Source: Planctomycetaceae bacterium
Lineage (GTDB): Bacteria; Planctomycetota; Planctomycetia; Pirellulales; Thermoguttaceae
Length of the DNA stretch: 11,452 nt
NCBI GenBank assembly: GCA_009783865.1
Contig: WRCR01000087.1
Location: 1-11,452, forward strand
Direction of reading: 5' to 3'
Part shown: positions 1 to 7,089 of the stretch, piece after piece
Layout of the letters: the number at the start of each line of letters is the position of its first letter
Position numbering within the stretch: the stretch's first letter is position 1
The notes under the pieces: generated by a model
What the model was told of the DNA's origin: nothing
Databases searched by the model: none
Seen by the model: the letters and a program-made list of their open reading frames with translations, nothing else
Made by a program: the position numbers and the translations under genes

Positions 1-104
1 AACCGCAACGCCATCTCATTGTTCAGCGCATACGAACACGCTTGTCCCAACGGACTTTTCGGCAGCACAGCGGGATTTAACTGAACTCCAGATGCCCGGC
101 GGAA
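1..104 (-). pseudogene. IS66-family transposase, C-terminal fragment (truncated remnant)
   Basis: Read on the minus strand, the 34 codons after the GH10 stop stay open to the window edge and contain LPKSPLGQACSYALNN. I recognise this as the conserved C-terminal-half motif of IS66 transposases (typically LPKSPLGxAxxYALNxW). The N-terminal several hundred residues expected of the family are absent, because the intact GH10 gene lies directly upstream. There is no start codon between the GH10 stop and the motif, so this is a remnant. The frame is the same as that of the GH10 gene, with only the GH10 stop codon between them. The tryptophan usual after the NN pair is replaced by Glu-Met, which may be further decay. 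The fragment continues past base 1, so its other end cannot be seen. The similarity is most convincing from about base 77 leftward. Confidence 0.7.
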
Positions 105-1433
105 TCATTTTACCGTCAATTCTTTACTCTGCGATTTTCCGTTTTTATCTGTCCACGTAATTTTGTATTTGCCTTTGAAGCCGCGGAATTTAACTGCTCC
201 GTTTGAATCGGTGCGGACTTTCAAATTCGTTTTCCATTCTTTATTGATTAGCCGGTCAAGTTCATGGTATGCCAACTTCGGATTCAAATCCTTATCGTAG
301 AGTCCCGAAAATGCCGGTTCACCGGGTGCCGCGCCGCCGTCAACGGAATTCCACCAAGTTATTCCCATTACTGTAGGATAACTGAACCACAGCCGATAAA
401 AGTTGCGGGTTAGAATCGCTTGTATATTCTGACTTTTTTCCGTGTTGTCAGCAACGCTTACGGTTATTTCACTGATGTGAATCGGGCGTTCCGTGGTGTC
501 AAGAACTTTCATTATGCCGTAAATTTTTTCGGGAGTTAAAATTGCATTTCCGGCGGCAATCAAGTCCGCTTCTTTCGGATTGAATATGTGCATCTGCGCA
601 CCGGTATTATCGACCCGGATTCCTCGGTCAATCAGATTGCGGACAATTTCTGCGTAGCGGCGGAAGTAACCTAAGTCACCATGGAAGTCGCAGTCATTCG
701 TATTTAACTGCACTGTATCGGGAAAATAACGCATCGCCCACTTATATGTCTTGTACGAATAATCGTCCGGCATAATACCTCTGTTCGCTTGGTCGATTGA
801 TTCATTTACAACGTCCCACATCTGTATGCGTCCTTTATAACGTTCCGCTAATTCTTTGACGTGCTGCTCGAAAATCGCTTCCATTTCTTTGCGGTCATCG
901 GGCATCCACTCTGGGTGTCCCCATCGCCGCATACCGTAAATGATTGCATGTCCGTTCATGTTTAGTCCTTTTGCTTCGCAAAAATCAACAACGGGGTCGG
1001 TAGCAGGACGGCGGTAAATATACGGACTGTCCGCTGCATACCGCGGTTTGCCGCGTTCCGGTTCCAGTGTTTTCCAGTAAAACGGAACCGTAGCGGAATT
1101 GAACAAATTGCCGAATATATCTTCGTATTTCTTGTTCTTTTCCGGCGTATCGAAATATCCGTAAAGAAATATGTTGCCGCCGAAAAGGAAAGCGTGAGTC
1201 AACTGTTCGACATTTACTTCGGTGTTTGCCGCTGTATTTTCAAGTTTGATTTCCGCATCGCCTTTGCGGTACTGTTCGATGTCATCGTCCATTTTCTTTT
1301 GGACATCGTCGTTCCATAGTTTCCAATATGCTTCGCTCATTACGGATTTGTCGAGCGGTTGTCCGGCAGCAAAATTGTATGCTGCGAGGAGAAAAACGAA
1401 AAAACAAAGAGAAAATAATAATTTGTTCTGCAT
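105..1433 (-). CDS. Secreted GH10 family glycoside hydrolase (endo-1,4-beta-xylanase-like)
   Basis: This is a 442-residue exported protein. Residues 1-24 form a signal peptide (MQNK, hydrophobic core, cut near AAG-QP). Residues about 30-90 are the pre-barrel segment seen in divergent planctomycete GH10 proteins, ending in TEVNVEQLTHAFLFG. The (beta/alpha)8 barrel covers about 90-395. The acid/base glutamate is E211 in DVVNE and the nucleophile is E322 in IHISEITV; Q280 and H282 (GAQMH) and W360-W361 (GITWWNS) are the other expected active-site residues. Both catalytic glutamates are present, so retaining hydrolysis of a beta-1,4-linked xylan-type backbone is the family expectation. Some binding residues differ from classical xylanases: the usual ENxMKW is replaced by a segment ending PFYW (117-120), and GHTLVWH reads GHAIIYG (161-167). 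The true substrate is therefore uncertain. A beta-rich tail (400-442) closes the protein. No Shine-Dalgarno sequence precedes the ATG; the signal peptide supports this start. Confidence 0.9.
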   Translation of the reverse strand: MQNKLLFSLCFFVFLLAAYNFAAGQPLDKSVMSEAYWKLWNDDVQKKMDDDIEQYRKGDAEIKLENTAANTEVNVEQLTHAFLFGGNIFLYGYFDTPEKNKKYEDIFGNLFNSATVPFYWKTLEPERGKPRYAADSPYIYRRPATDPVVDFCEAKGLNMNGHAIIYGMRRWGHPEWMPDDRKEMEAIFEQHVKELAERYKGRIQMWDVVNESIDQANRGIMPDDYSYKTYKWAMRYFPDTVQLNTNDCDFHGDLGYFRRYAEIVRNLIDRGIRVDNTGAQMHIFNPKEADLIAAGNAILTPEKIYGIMKVLDTTERPIHISEITVSVADNTEKSQNIQAILTRNFYRLWFSYPTVMGITWWNSVDGGAAPGEPAFSGLYDKDLNPKLAYHELDRLINKEWKTNLKVRTDSNGAVKFRGFKGKYKITWTDKNGKSQSKELTVK

Positions 1434-1553
1434 AATAGTAATAATTGGTTAAAGTAAATAACAGGAATACACAATAATCTCGCGGCGGTGTTATTTTATC
1501 CGTAGTTCACGGGAAATGGAATACCTCCGTTTGATTATTTGATAAAGCGGAAG

Positions 1554-3788
1554 TTATTGAACTTTCCAAACTCCGATTTCAAAGGCACCCAACTCGTCCG
1601 GCTTTTTGTGGAGCGGAATGCAAGCACGTCCAGCGAGTTGCGACGCATCAATCGAGATGGTTTCCTTTTGAAAATTGGCGGTAATCAGGTACTTTTGTCC
1701 GGCGGCATCAGCAGCAAGAACGGCGCGGACCTCCGGCGAAGGATGATTGACGCGCCGAAACTCTTTGGACGACGAAGTCAATTTCGTTGTCTCGGCATCG
1801 GCAACAAGAATCGCCGCAGCACAATCGAAGAGTGTTTCGTTTGCTCCGAAATGTCGGGCTCCTTCAAACGACACTTGACAAATTTCTTCTGCGTACAACA
1901 AACCGCCTGCCGCTGCCGGTGCGACACCGTGAATTTTTATTTGCCGACCGGCAACTCTCGCAATCTTCGGCGAACCGCCGTAGATTTCCACGACTCCCAG
2001 TTTGTCATCAACGTTCAGCCAGCGGTCAGGAAACTCGCACAACTCAAATTTATCGGAAATACCTTGGAGAATCCGTGTGCCCGATGCCGAGATGACTTTC
2101 CGTTTGAAACCATTGAAAACGTCATTGGGAATCGAAAGTGCCAAGCCGCGAACCCGACTGAGATAAGCCGGAAACTCTGTCCGCGCCCGCTGAATTACGA
2201 TTACTGTTCTGTCGTCGGGAAGAGCGCAGTACGCAACATCGACGATTGCCGTCTGTTCGCTTCCCTGTCCTTCGGCAACTGGAGATGTTGCGTGAGTTCG
2301 ATGCCGTCCTGCCGCGGCAAAACCGCCGTTGAACTGAAAACCCGTTTTAGCACGTACCTCTGCGGTATTCTGTAAGCCCATTCCTGAAACCTGTCCGGCT
2401 AGGTTGAATTGCCATTCCGCCATATCGGAAGCATTTGCCGGAACGCACAATCCGGTAGTTTTGAGCGCGCCTTCGAAACACCAAGACGCAAAACGTTTTT
2501 GTCCGCGCTGAAACCAAGCACCGTGATATTCATCGTACCATTGTGCCGGTGCATCGACCTGTTTGCGGAATAATTTGTCGAAATCAAAATTCCTGTGCCA
2601 ATAGGCACCGAAAGCAAAAGTACATGCTTTGTCGCCTTCAACCCGCAGATAATAGAGCGGTGAAATTTCCGCAAGACGTTCCAGCCGCGACTTCATGAAC
2701 CAGCCGGTCGGATTGTCTGCTTGTTCCCGATTTACTATGTCAATCCAGCCATGTTCAAACGCTGCTGCGTCGGCATCGCCAAAACATTCCCGCGCCAAGA
2801 GCCAAACGGGAATTCCGTAATCTTGACAATAAGAGTAACGAATTCTTGTATCGCCGCCGATTCTTGCAAAGCGTCCATCATGAAACGTACATGCCTTGCA
2901 GACCTTCCAGAGTTGCTCCGCATGATGATACAGTGCTTCCGGCGGTTCAATGCCGTTCTTCTTGCAGTATAAATGAAAAATTGCCAGATTTGAAAGCGTC
3001 AGGTACATGTACCCGACATTCATGTACCCGTGATGGTTACAGCCCATCGTTTCAAACATGTTGGCACCAATGAACCGGTCTTTGATTGGCTTGCCGTCAA
3101 TGAGATTCGTGTTCACCGCATCGGACGGAACAGAGATAGCGTTGGTCAGATAATCGGAGGCGCGCTCTTTCCATTTCGCCGCTTGGGGATGATTCGGCTG
3201 GAGAACGGCGGCGCGAAACAGAGCGATTCCGTTCCACATGTTCGATTCGGGCTTATTGTTTTGGGTCAATCCCGCAAGAATCGGCGTTTCCAGTAAGTAT
3301 TCCGCTTCCGATTCGGTAACTTTGCGATAAAGTGTTCGGAGTTCATCATCGAGGAATTTATCGAGGGCTTCGATTCCGAAACTCATACGTTCCAGCGTCA
3401 AACTGGAAATCCAACTGTTTCCCCAAGTGTTTCCATCGGCGCAGGTTCCGCCGCCGGCTTTATGTGAACGGAGAGCGAAACGCAGCATATCCAAGGCAGT
3501 TTTCCGCAGTTCTTCTTTGGACATACCAGTTCGTGATACATCGGTATTTGGGTCAGTTGCCAGAACGGCAAAAGCGGAAAAGGCGGTGCCATGCGCCTGC
3601 ATGAACCAATGTCCGCTGTAGCCGGGACCGTAATAAACACTGTCGGAAGTGTGCCGGTGGATTTCTGAGACAGCTGCTTTAACCCAAGGTTCGAGCGACC
3701 GAAGATAACGTAATTGCAGGTTCGATTCTGATGCAGCCGCAGCGGATACAAACAGACCGAGACAAAGGAAAGTTAGAACCCGTATCAT
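1554..3788 (-). CDS. Secreted protein of unrecognised family, alpha/alpha-toroid plus beta-sandwich (putative polysaccharide lyase or glycosidase)
   Basis: This 744-residue protein starts with a signal peptide (residues 1-19, MIRVLTFLCLGLFVSAAAA). I cannot assign a family with certainty. Residues about 25-400 are rich in amphipathic helices with repeated aromatic and Gly patterns (GHWFMQAHGTAF 59-70, DGNTWGNSWISS 118-129, ESNMWNGIALFRAA 181-194, GCNHHGYMNVGYM 249-261), as in alpha/alpha-toroid enzymes. Residues about 400-744 become beta-rich, with WLNVDDKLGVVEIYGG (590-605), resembling the beta-sandwich half of PL8-type or heparinase-II-like lyases. The Asn-His-His-x-Tyr cluster (251-255) is a plausible catalytic centre; Asn/His/Tyr sets serve this way in such lyases. 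Fold and function are inferred from pattern only. The gene lies between the lipoprotein (59-base gap) and the GH10 (120-base gap) on the same strand, so a shared role in polysaccharide breakdown is likely. The ATG choice rests on the signal peptide; no Shine-Dalgarno is visible. Confidence 0.6.
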   Translation of the reverse strand: MIRVLTFLCLGLFVSAAAASESNLQLRYLRSLEPWVKAAVSEIHRHTSDSVYYGPGYSGHWFMQAHGTAFSAFAVLATDPNTDVSRTGMSKEELRKTALDMLRFALRSHKAGGGTCADGNTWGNSWISSLTLERMSFGIEALDKFLDDELRTLYRKVTESEAEYLLETPILAGLTQNNKPESNMWNGIALFRAAVLQPNHPQAAKWKERASDYLTNAISVPSDAVNTNLIDGKPIKDRFIGANMFETMGCNHHGYMNVGYMYLTLSNLAIFHLYCKKNGIEPPEALYHHAEQLWKVCKACTFHDGRFARIGGDTRIRYSYCQDYGIPVWLLARECFGDADAAAFEHGWIDIVNREQADNPTGWFMKSRLERLAEISPLYYLRVEGDKACTFAFGAYWHRNFDFDKLFRKQVDAPAQWYDEYHGAWFQRGQKRFASWCFEGALKTTGLCVPANASDMAEWQFNLAGQVSGMGLQNTAEVRAKTGFQFNGGFAAAGRHRTHATSPVAEGQGSEQTAIVDVAYCALPDDRTVIVIQRARTEFPAYLSRVRGLALSIPNDVFNGFKRKVISASGTRILQGISDKFELCEFPDRWLNVDDKLGVVEIYGGSPKIARVAGRQIKIHGVAPAAAGGLLYAEEICQVSFEGARHFGANETLFDCAAAILVADAETTKLTSSSKEFRRVNHPSPEVRAVLAADAAGQKYLITANFQKETISIDASQLAGRACIPLHKKPDELGAFEIGVWKVQ

Positions 3789-3847
3789 GGAATTGATTAA
3801 ATTGTGTTGTTGAATCGATATTACCGCCGCATTAGTGGTGTCATCCG

Positions 3848-4348
3848 CTATTGTTTATGTTCGGCAATATCGATGGTAAATTTTCCGTCTGAACCGGCAT
3901 TAACTTCGACGGTAAAAGGTGTGGACGACAAAAAAGCCAATTTTTCCGGAATAATTCTCTTTTGAGCATACTGCGCTTCCCAGTCCTGCATGAGTTTTTC
4001 GGCTTCGTGCGAGGGCATTCCATCGTTAATTTCGGGGCGGGGCGGCAGATTGTCGGGTTCCTTATCCACAGCGACCTTATACTTTCCAGCGGGAACACCG
4101 GAACCGGTATAACTCGTGTAAGTCGTACTCATTTTTGCGGCACCGCTGGAATTAGTCATACCGTGAATAGACCAACTTCCCGATGACGATTCGTCTTTCA
4201 TTGAAACACGAACCCCATTTATAGGTGTACCGCCGTTGGTTACAGTTATTTCACAGGAAACAAGATTAGGCAAATCGGAAGGTTTGGAACAAGAAGCAAC
4301 TCCAAGAAGGAGTAAAGCCCCAAAAAAAACGGCAAAATAATTTTTCAT
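3848..4348 (-). CDS. Small lipoprotein with a transthyretin-like / carboxypeptidase-regulatory-like beta domain
   Basis: This 166-residue protein has a lipoprotein signal peptide: MKNY, a hydrophobic stretch, then the lipobox VASC with the acylated cysteine at C20. Serine at +2 would suit outer-membrane or surface retention if proteobacterial sorting applied. The mature part opens with a beta-rich segment (VSCEITVTNGGTPINGVRVSM, about 30-50) that matches the start of a TTR-like or carboxypeptidase-regulatory-like fold, with a later GVPAGKYKVAVD strand (84-95). This is followed by a charged helical stretch (about 110-135) and a last beta region. Small lipoproteins of this kind often sit beside DUF1559 genes in Planctomycetes (general impression, not checked here). 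The gene follows the second DUF1559 gene by 52 bases on the same strand and is probably cotranscribed with it. It has no enzymatic motif; a structural or binding role at the envelope is inferred. No Shine-Dalgarno precedes the ATG. Confidence 0.75.
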   Translation of the reverse strand: MKNYFAVFFGALLLLGVASCSKPSDLPNLVSCEITVTNGGTPINGVRVSMKDESSSGSWSIHGMTNSSGAAKMSTTYTSYTGSGVPAGKYKVAVDKEPDNLPPRPEINDGMPSHEAEKLMQDWEAQYAQKRIIPEKLAFLSSTPFTVEVNAGSDGKFTIDIAEHKQ

Positions 4349-4400
4349 GTTTGTGTTTGAATGTTTAACGGTTAAATTGTAAAAGAAATTTTTTGCGGTT

Positions 4401-5597
4401 TTACGGAATGGTCACGCTTTCTCCTCCCACCCGTGAACCGAGGGCACCCCAAATGCCGTAAGGCGAAGGACTTCTAAAATCGGCTCTAATTGTGGCAGCG
4501 GTTGTGCGTTCCGCTATAGAGGCATCTCTTGCGTTGATAGTTTCGCTGATGAAACGGACAGAACCATCGACAAAAGCAACATTGACCCCGCCGGAGTGAT
4601 AACTGCTGGCAGTGGGCGACATACCCTCACCATTTTCGGCAGTATCAAAGGTGCAGTTAGGTCCGTTTGGCGGCATAATCGCTTTGAAGCCGTTAGAAAG
4701 AAGGTGCCAGCCGCCCCATCGATGACCGGAACGTCCTGTTCCCAACTGCGAGGCGGGAGCAGTCAGCATATTGTCGGGACCTTTGAATTTCATACAATCG
4801 CCTTGGGTGCGGGAAGTTATACCCATTACGACTCCTCCGCGGACAGCCGTGACGGCGGTTACTTGTCTGCCGGGACCGATGCAGGATTCACTGATTAAAA
4901 TCGTATTACTCGTTCCATCAAGGGTTGTGTCAATCGTTCCGAGATAGCAGTCCCCGTAGTCGAACATTCCGCGCGGGATACCGCCGTTGATACCTCCCCA
5001 TGCATCTCCAAGACAGCAGCGGTAACTGCTGACTGCGTTGTATATCCCCTGTGCCTGCGCTACCGACATATCGCCGGGGTCATCGCCTTTTCTGACCGGA
5101 GACGAAGGACAAATAAATGCTTCAACATGTTCGGAATACGGTGCCGGCACCGCAGTACTTGGAACCGTTGCTGACCCATTTCCGGCTCGGTAAATCGGGT
5201 CATAAGCGTATGCGGTTCTGTTTTTGGCTGCGTCATAGACCCTTTCATACAGGGCTGACAATTCCATATAAGGGAGCAGCGGAGGCAGAAAGCCGATGTC
5301 TTGCCGAAATCGAAAGTAATTAGCCGTACTCGTCGATGTTGCTTGCGCCAGCGTCAGTCCGTCAGCGAGATTGAGGTCAATGGCAAGTTCCTTGTTGTTT
5401 CTTGCCGCCGGAAAATGCTTTAGAGTGTCATGCATGTTGTGACAAGCCAAAGCAATCTGTTTCATTTTGTTATTGCACTGCATTCGCCGCGCCGCCTCGC
5501 GGGCTGCCTGAACAGCGGGGAGCAGCAGCGCAATCAATACGCCGATGATGGCTATCACAACGAGCAACTCAACGAGTGTAAAACCCTTATTTTTCAT
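4401..5597 (-). CDS. DUF1559 domain protein with prepilin-type N-terminus (copy A)
   Basis: This is a 398-residue type II pseudopilin-like protein. It begins MKNKGFTLVELLVVIAIIG: a short basic leader, Gly5/Phe6 as the prepilin peptidase cleavage site, Glu10 as the conserved mature Glu5, then a hydrophobic helix to about residue 27. LLLPAVQAAREAARRMQCNN follows, the DUF1559 hallmark. Near the C-terminus, residues 334-349 carry HSGGVNVAFVDGSVRF, the second family signature, and the protein ends in PSPYGIWGALGSR. The start at 5597 is chosen over an in-frame ATG at 5654 because it has an AAAGGA ribosome site 8 bases upstream and gives a normal short prepilin leader. The 5654 ATG overlaps the stop of the upstream paralogue by one base (TAATG) and would add 19 residues. 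DUF1559 proteins are very numerous in Planctomycetes and their role is unknown; assembly into pilus- or secretion-like fibres is inferred from the N-terminus. Confidence 0.9.
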   Translation of the reverse strand: MKNKGFTLVELLVVIAIIGVLIALLLPAVQAAREAARRMQCNNKMKQIALACHNMHDTLKHFPAARNNKELAIDLNLADGLTLAQATSTSTANYFRFRQDIGFLPPLLPYMELSALYERVYDAAKNRTAYAYDPIYRAGNGSATVPSTAVPAPYSEHVEAFICPSSPVRKGDDPGDMSVAQAQGIYNAVSSYRCCLGDAWGGINGGIPRGMFDYGDCYLGTIDTTLDGTSNTILISESCIGPGRQVTAVTAVRGGVVMGITSRTQGDCMKFKGPDNMLTAPASQLGTGRSGHRWGGWHLLSNGFKAIMPPNGPNCTFDTAENGEGMSPTASSYHSGGVNVAFVDGSVRFISETINARDASIAERTTAATIRADFRSPSPYGIWGALGSRVGGESVTIP

Positions 5598-5605
5598 GGC
5601 AATGT

Positions 5606-5611
5606 TCCTTT
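5606..5611 (-). promoter_or_regulatory. Ribosome binding site deciding the start of DUF1559 copy A
   Basis: AAAGGA on the minus strand lies 8 bases before the ATG at 5597. The alternative ATG at 5654 has no such motif, so this site favours the shorter protein. Confidence 0.65.
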
Positions 5612-5653
5612 CAAAATTTGAAGAATTTATATTGTATTGTGTATTATTAAGCA

Positions 5654-6934
5654 TTAAAACGAGGTGCTGACACCGTCATCTCTGGCACCCAATGAACCCC
5701 AGACACCGTAAGGAGACGGCCCCGAAAAAGAACTCACTACTCCTTGAACTCCATCAAACAGTGCCGGAGTCGGTTCTGCAATGGAGGTATCACGCGCATT
5801 GATAGTTTCCGAAAAAAATCGGACGGAACCGTCAGCCAAGGCACCGTTAACTCCTCCCTTATGGTTGCTTGATGCCGATGCGACAGCGGGATTGTGAAAC
5901 GTAAGACCAGTGTCGGAATTATAACCACAGGTCGGTGAATTAGGGGGAAGTGCAGCGACGAACAATGTACGTGAAAAACCGGTCTGTGACCACCGCAACC
6001 CCATTTGAGAGGGTCCCATGTTTGCCGTAGTTGTATTCCATGTTCCGTTTGGACCGCGGCGTGCTGCACAGTCGGAAGGAAGCATTGAAGTTAAATTCAG
6101 GGACATTCCGCCAAGAATATTCTTGGAATTATTACCCATACTCGTAACCCCCAGGTACGTAGATGCTACGTTTGTGCCGATATCGGCTTCGCTAAGAAGG
6201 AGCGTATTGCTTGTTCCATCGACAATCGATGCCATCGTGATTTCGCCTCTGTCTCCCCGTGCAAAAATTCCGCGTGAAACTGGTGTGAATGTATGGGTGA
6301 ACAAATCGCCGGTACATGCCCGATAACTGGTTATAGGCATCGGTGCTATTGCACTACTGTTCGTTTGACTCGCTGAAGGACAAATGAGCATGTTTATCGC
6401 CCGAATATATGGATTTGGATACGTAACGCCGCCGACCGCGGCACTTTCACCTGTCGCATCCGCGCGGAATATCTGTTCTTTTGCGCTATGCTGCACGTCC
6501 CTGTACAAGGATTCCTGTTCGATGAACGGAAGAATAGGCCCCACCCAACTGATAAGTGACCGGGTGTAATAAACCGCATCTTTAGCACCGGTGCCATTAA
6601 GATTGTTCGGCACAACGTTAATACCATCCGCCCGAAGCAGATTGACGGCAAGGTCTCTTTGGTTTGACGCTGAAGGGAAAATACCGTGAACGTCGTGCAT
6701 GTTGTGACAAGCCAATGCCAGTTGTTTCAGTTGATTGGTACACTGCATACGCCTTGCGGCTTCACGTGCGGCTTGCACAGCAGGCAGCAAAAGAGCAATC
6801 AGAACGCCGATGATGGCAATGACTACAAGAAGTTCAACGAGGGTAAATGCGGGTTCCGGTCGCTTACGCTTCCGGCTGCCTTTTATTTCGCTTCCCCCCC
6901 TCAAATCACCTAATTCGACATTTGCATTTTTCAT
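5654..6934 (-). CDS. DUF1559 domain protein with prepilin-type N-terminus (copy B)
   Basis: This 426-residue protein is a paralogue of the gene immediately downstream. The prepilin helix (FTLVELLVVIAIIG, from F30) and the DUF1559 segment AVQAAREAARRMQCTNQLKQ are nearly identical to copy A. The second signature, HKGGVNGALADGSVRFF, is at 358-374, and the tail is PSPYGVWGSLGAR. The leader differs: 29 residues long, with a basic run RKRKR (21-25), and Ala29 instead of Gly at the -1 position of the prepilin peptidase site. Ala at this position also occurs in other planctomycete DUF1559 proteins, so processing may still take place. The start at 6934 is supported by an AGGAGA ribosome site. The frame is open further upstream to a TTG at 7069, but that stretch looks like promoter DNA. 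The gene is probably first in a unit with copy A and the lipoprotein. Its molecular role is unknown; envelope or fibre location is inferred. Confidence 0.9.
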   Translation of the reverse strand: MKNANVELGDLRGGSEIKGSRKRKRPEPAFTLVELLVVIAIIGVLIALLLPAVQAAREAARRMQCTNQLKQLALACHNMHDVHGIFPSASNQRDLAVNLLRADGINVVPNNLNGTGAKDAVYYTRSLISWVGPILPFIEQESLYRDVQHSAKEQIFRADATGESAAVGGVTYPNPYIRAINMLICPSASQTNSSAIAPMPITSYRACTGDLFTHTFTPVSRGIFARGDRGEITMASIVDGTSNTLLLSEADIGTNVASTYLGVTSMGNNSKNILGGMSLNLTSMLPSDCAARRGPNGTWNTTTANMGPSQMGLRWSQTGFSRTLFVAALPPNSPTCGYNSDTGLTFHNPAVASASSNHKGGVNGALADGSVRFFSETINARDTSIAEPTPALFDGVQGVVSSFSGPSPYGVWGSLGARDDGVSTSF

Positions 6935-6940
6935 TACTTT

Positions 6941-6946
6941 TCTCCT
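6941..6946 (-). promoter_or_regulatory. Ribosome binding site of DUF1559 copy B
   Basis: AGGAGA on the minus strand lies 6 bases before the ATG at 6934. It is the strongest Shine-Dalgarno match in the window and fixes the start at 6934 rather than at the TTG at 7069. Confidence 0.7.
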
Positions 6947-6974
6947 AGGAAAATCTGTTCTAATTAATGATGTG

Positions 6975-7003
6975 AATATAACATAAATCCAACAATTTAA
7001 CAA
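6975..7003 (-). promoter_or_regulatory. Candidate sigma70-type promoter for the DUF1559 / lipoprotein unit
   Basis: On the minus strand, TTGTTA (7003-6998) and TATATT (6980-6975) are separated by 17 bases, in the AT-rich 155-base gap between the BNR-4 gene and DUF1559 copy B. The -10 matches consensus at 5 of 6 positions and the -35 at 4 of 6. Transcription would start near 6968, leaving a leader of about 35 bases that contains the ribosome site. A second pair, TTGACT (7069-7064) and TATAAA (7048-7043), has a short 15-base spacer and is less convincing. AT-rich DNA produces such matches by chance, so this is only a candidate. Confidence 0.4.
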
Positions 7004-7089
7004 CACACGATTCAACAACACTCTTAACGGAAAAGGAACATTTTTATACCAAGATTGTCTTACAGTCAAATAGTTTTGCGGAAATTCAT

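Noticed and set aside
1528..1552. Imperfect hairpin just after the toroid-enzyme stop codon as a terminator
   Set aside because: The stem CCGCTTTAT / ATCAAACGG has two mismatches and is not followed by a T-run on the minus strand. No convincing intrinsic terminator was found anywhere in the window.
1539..2375. Long open frame on the plus strand, 278 codons, opposite the toroid-enzyme gene
   Set aside because: Its translation is Arg/Cys-rich without any domain and lies wholly antisense to a well-formed secreted protein gene. It is a by-product of the codon use of the real gene.
3804..3817. 14-base match GTGTTGTTGAATCG, also present inverted at 7008-7021
   Set aside because: It occurs in two intergenic gaps, which is tempting, but the two copies have opposite orientation relative to the genes. 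One 14-base match of low complexity in 11 kb is near chance expectation.
4364..4376. Perfect inverted repeat TTTAAC-G-GTTAAA just upstream of the lipoprotein gene
   Set aside because: The arms are only 6 bases, AT-rich, and occur once. Such a palindrome is expected by chance in short AT-rich gaps; it is neither a terminator nor a supported operator.
5598..5654. Extended start of DUF1559 copy A at the ATG overlapping the previous stop (TAATG)
   Set aside because: The overlap looks like coupling, but no ribosome site precedes it, while the ATG at 5597 has one and yields a standard short prepilin leader.
4401..6934. Recent tandem duplication or gene-conversion tract between the two DUF1559 genes
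   Set aside because: The protein N-termini are nearly identical, but the DNA differs at many synonymous positions and the middle regions are quite different. The likeness is family conservation or an old duplication.
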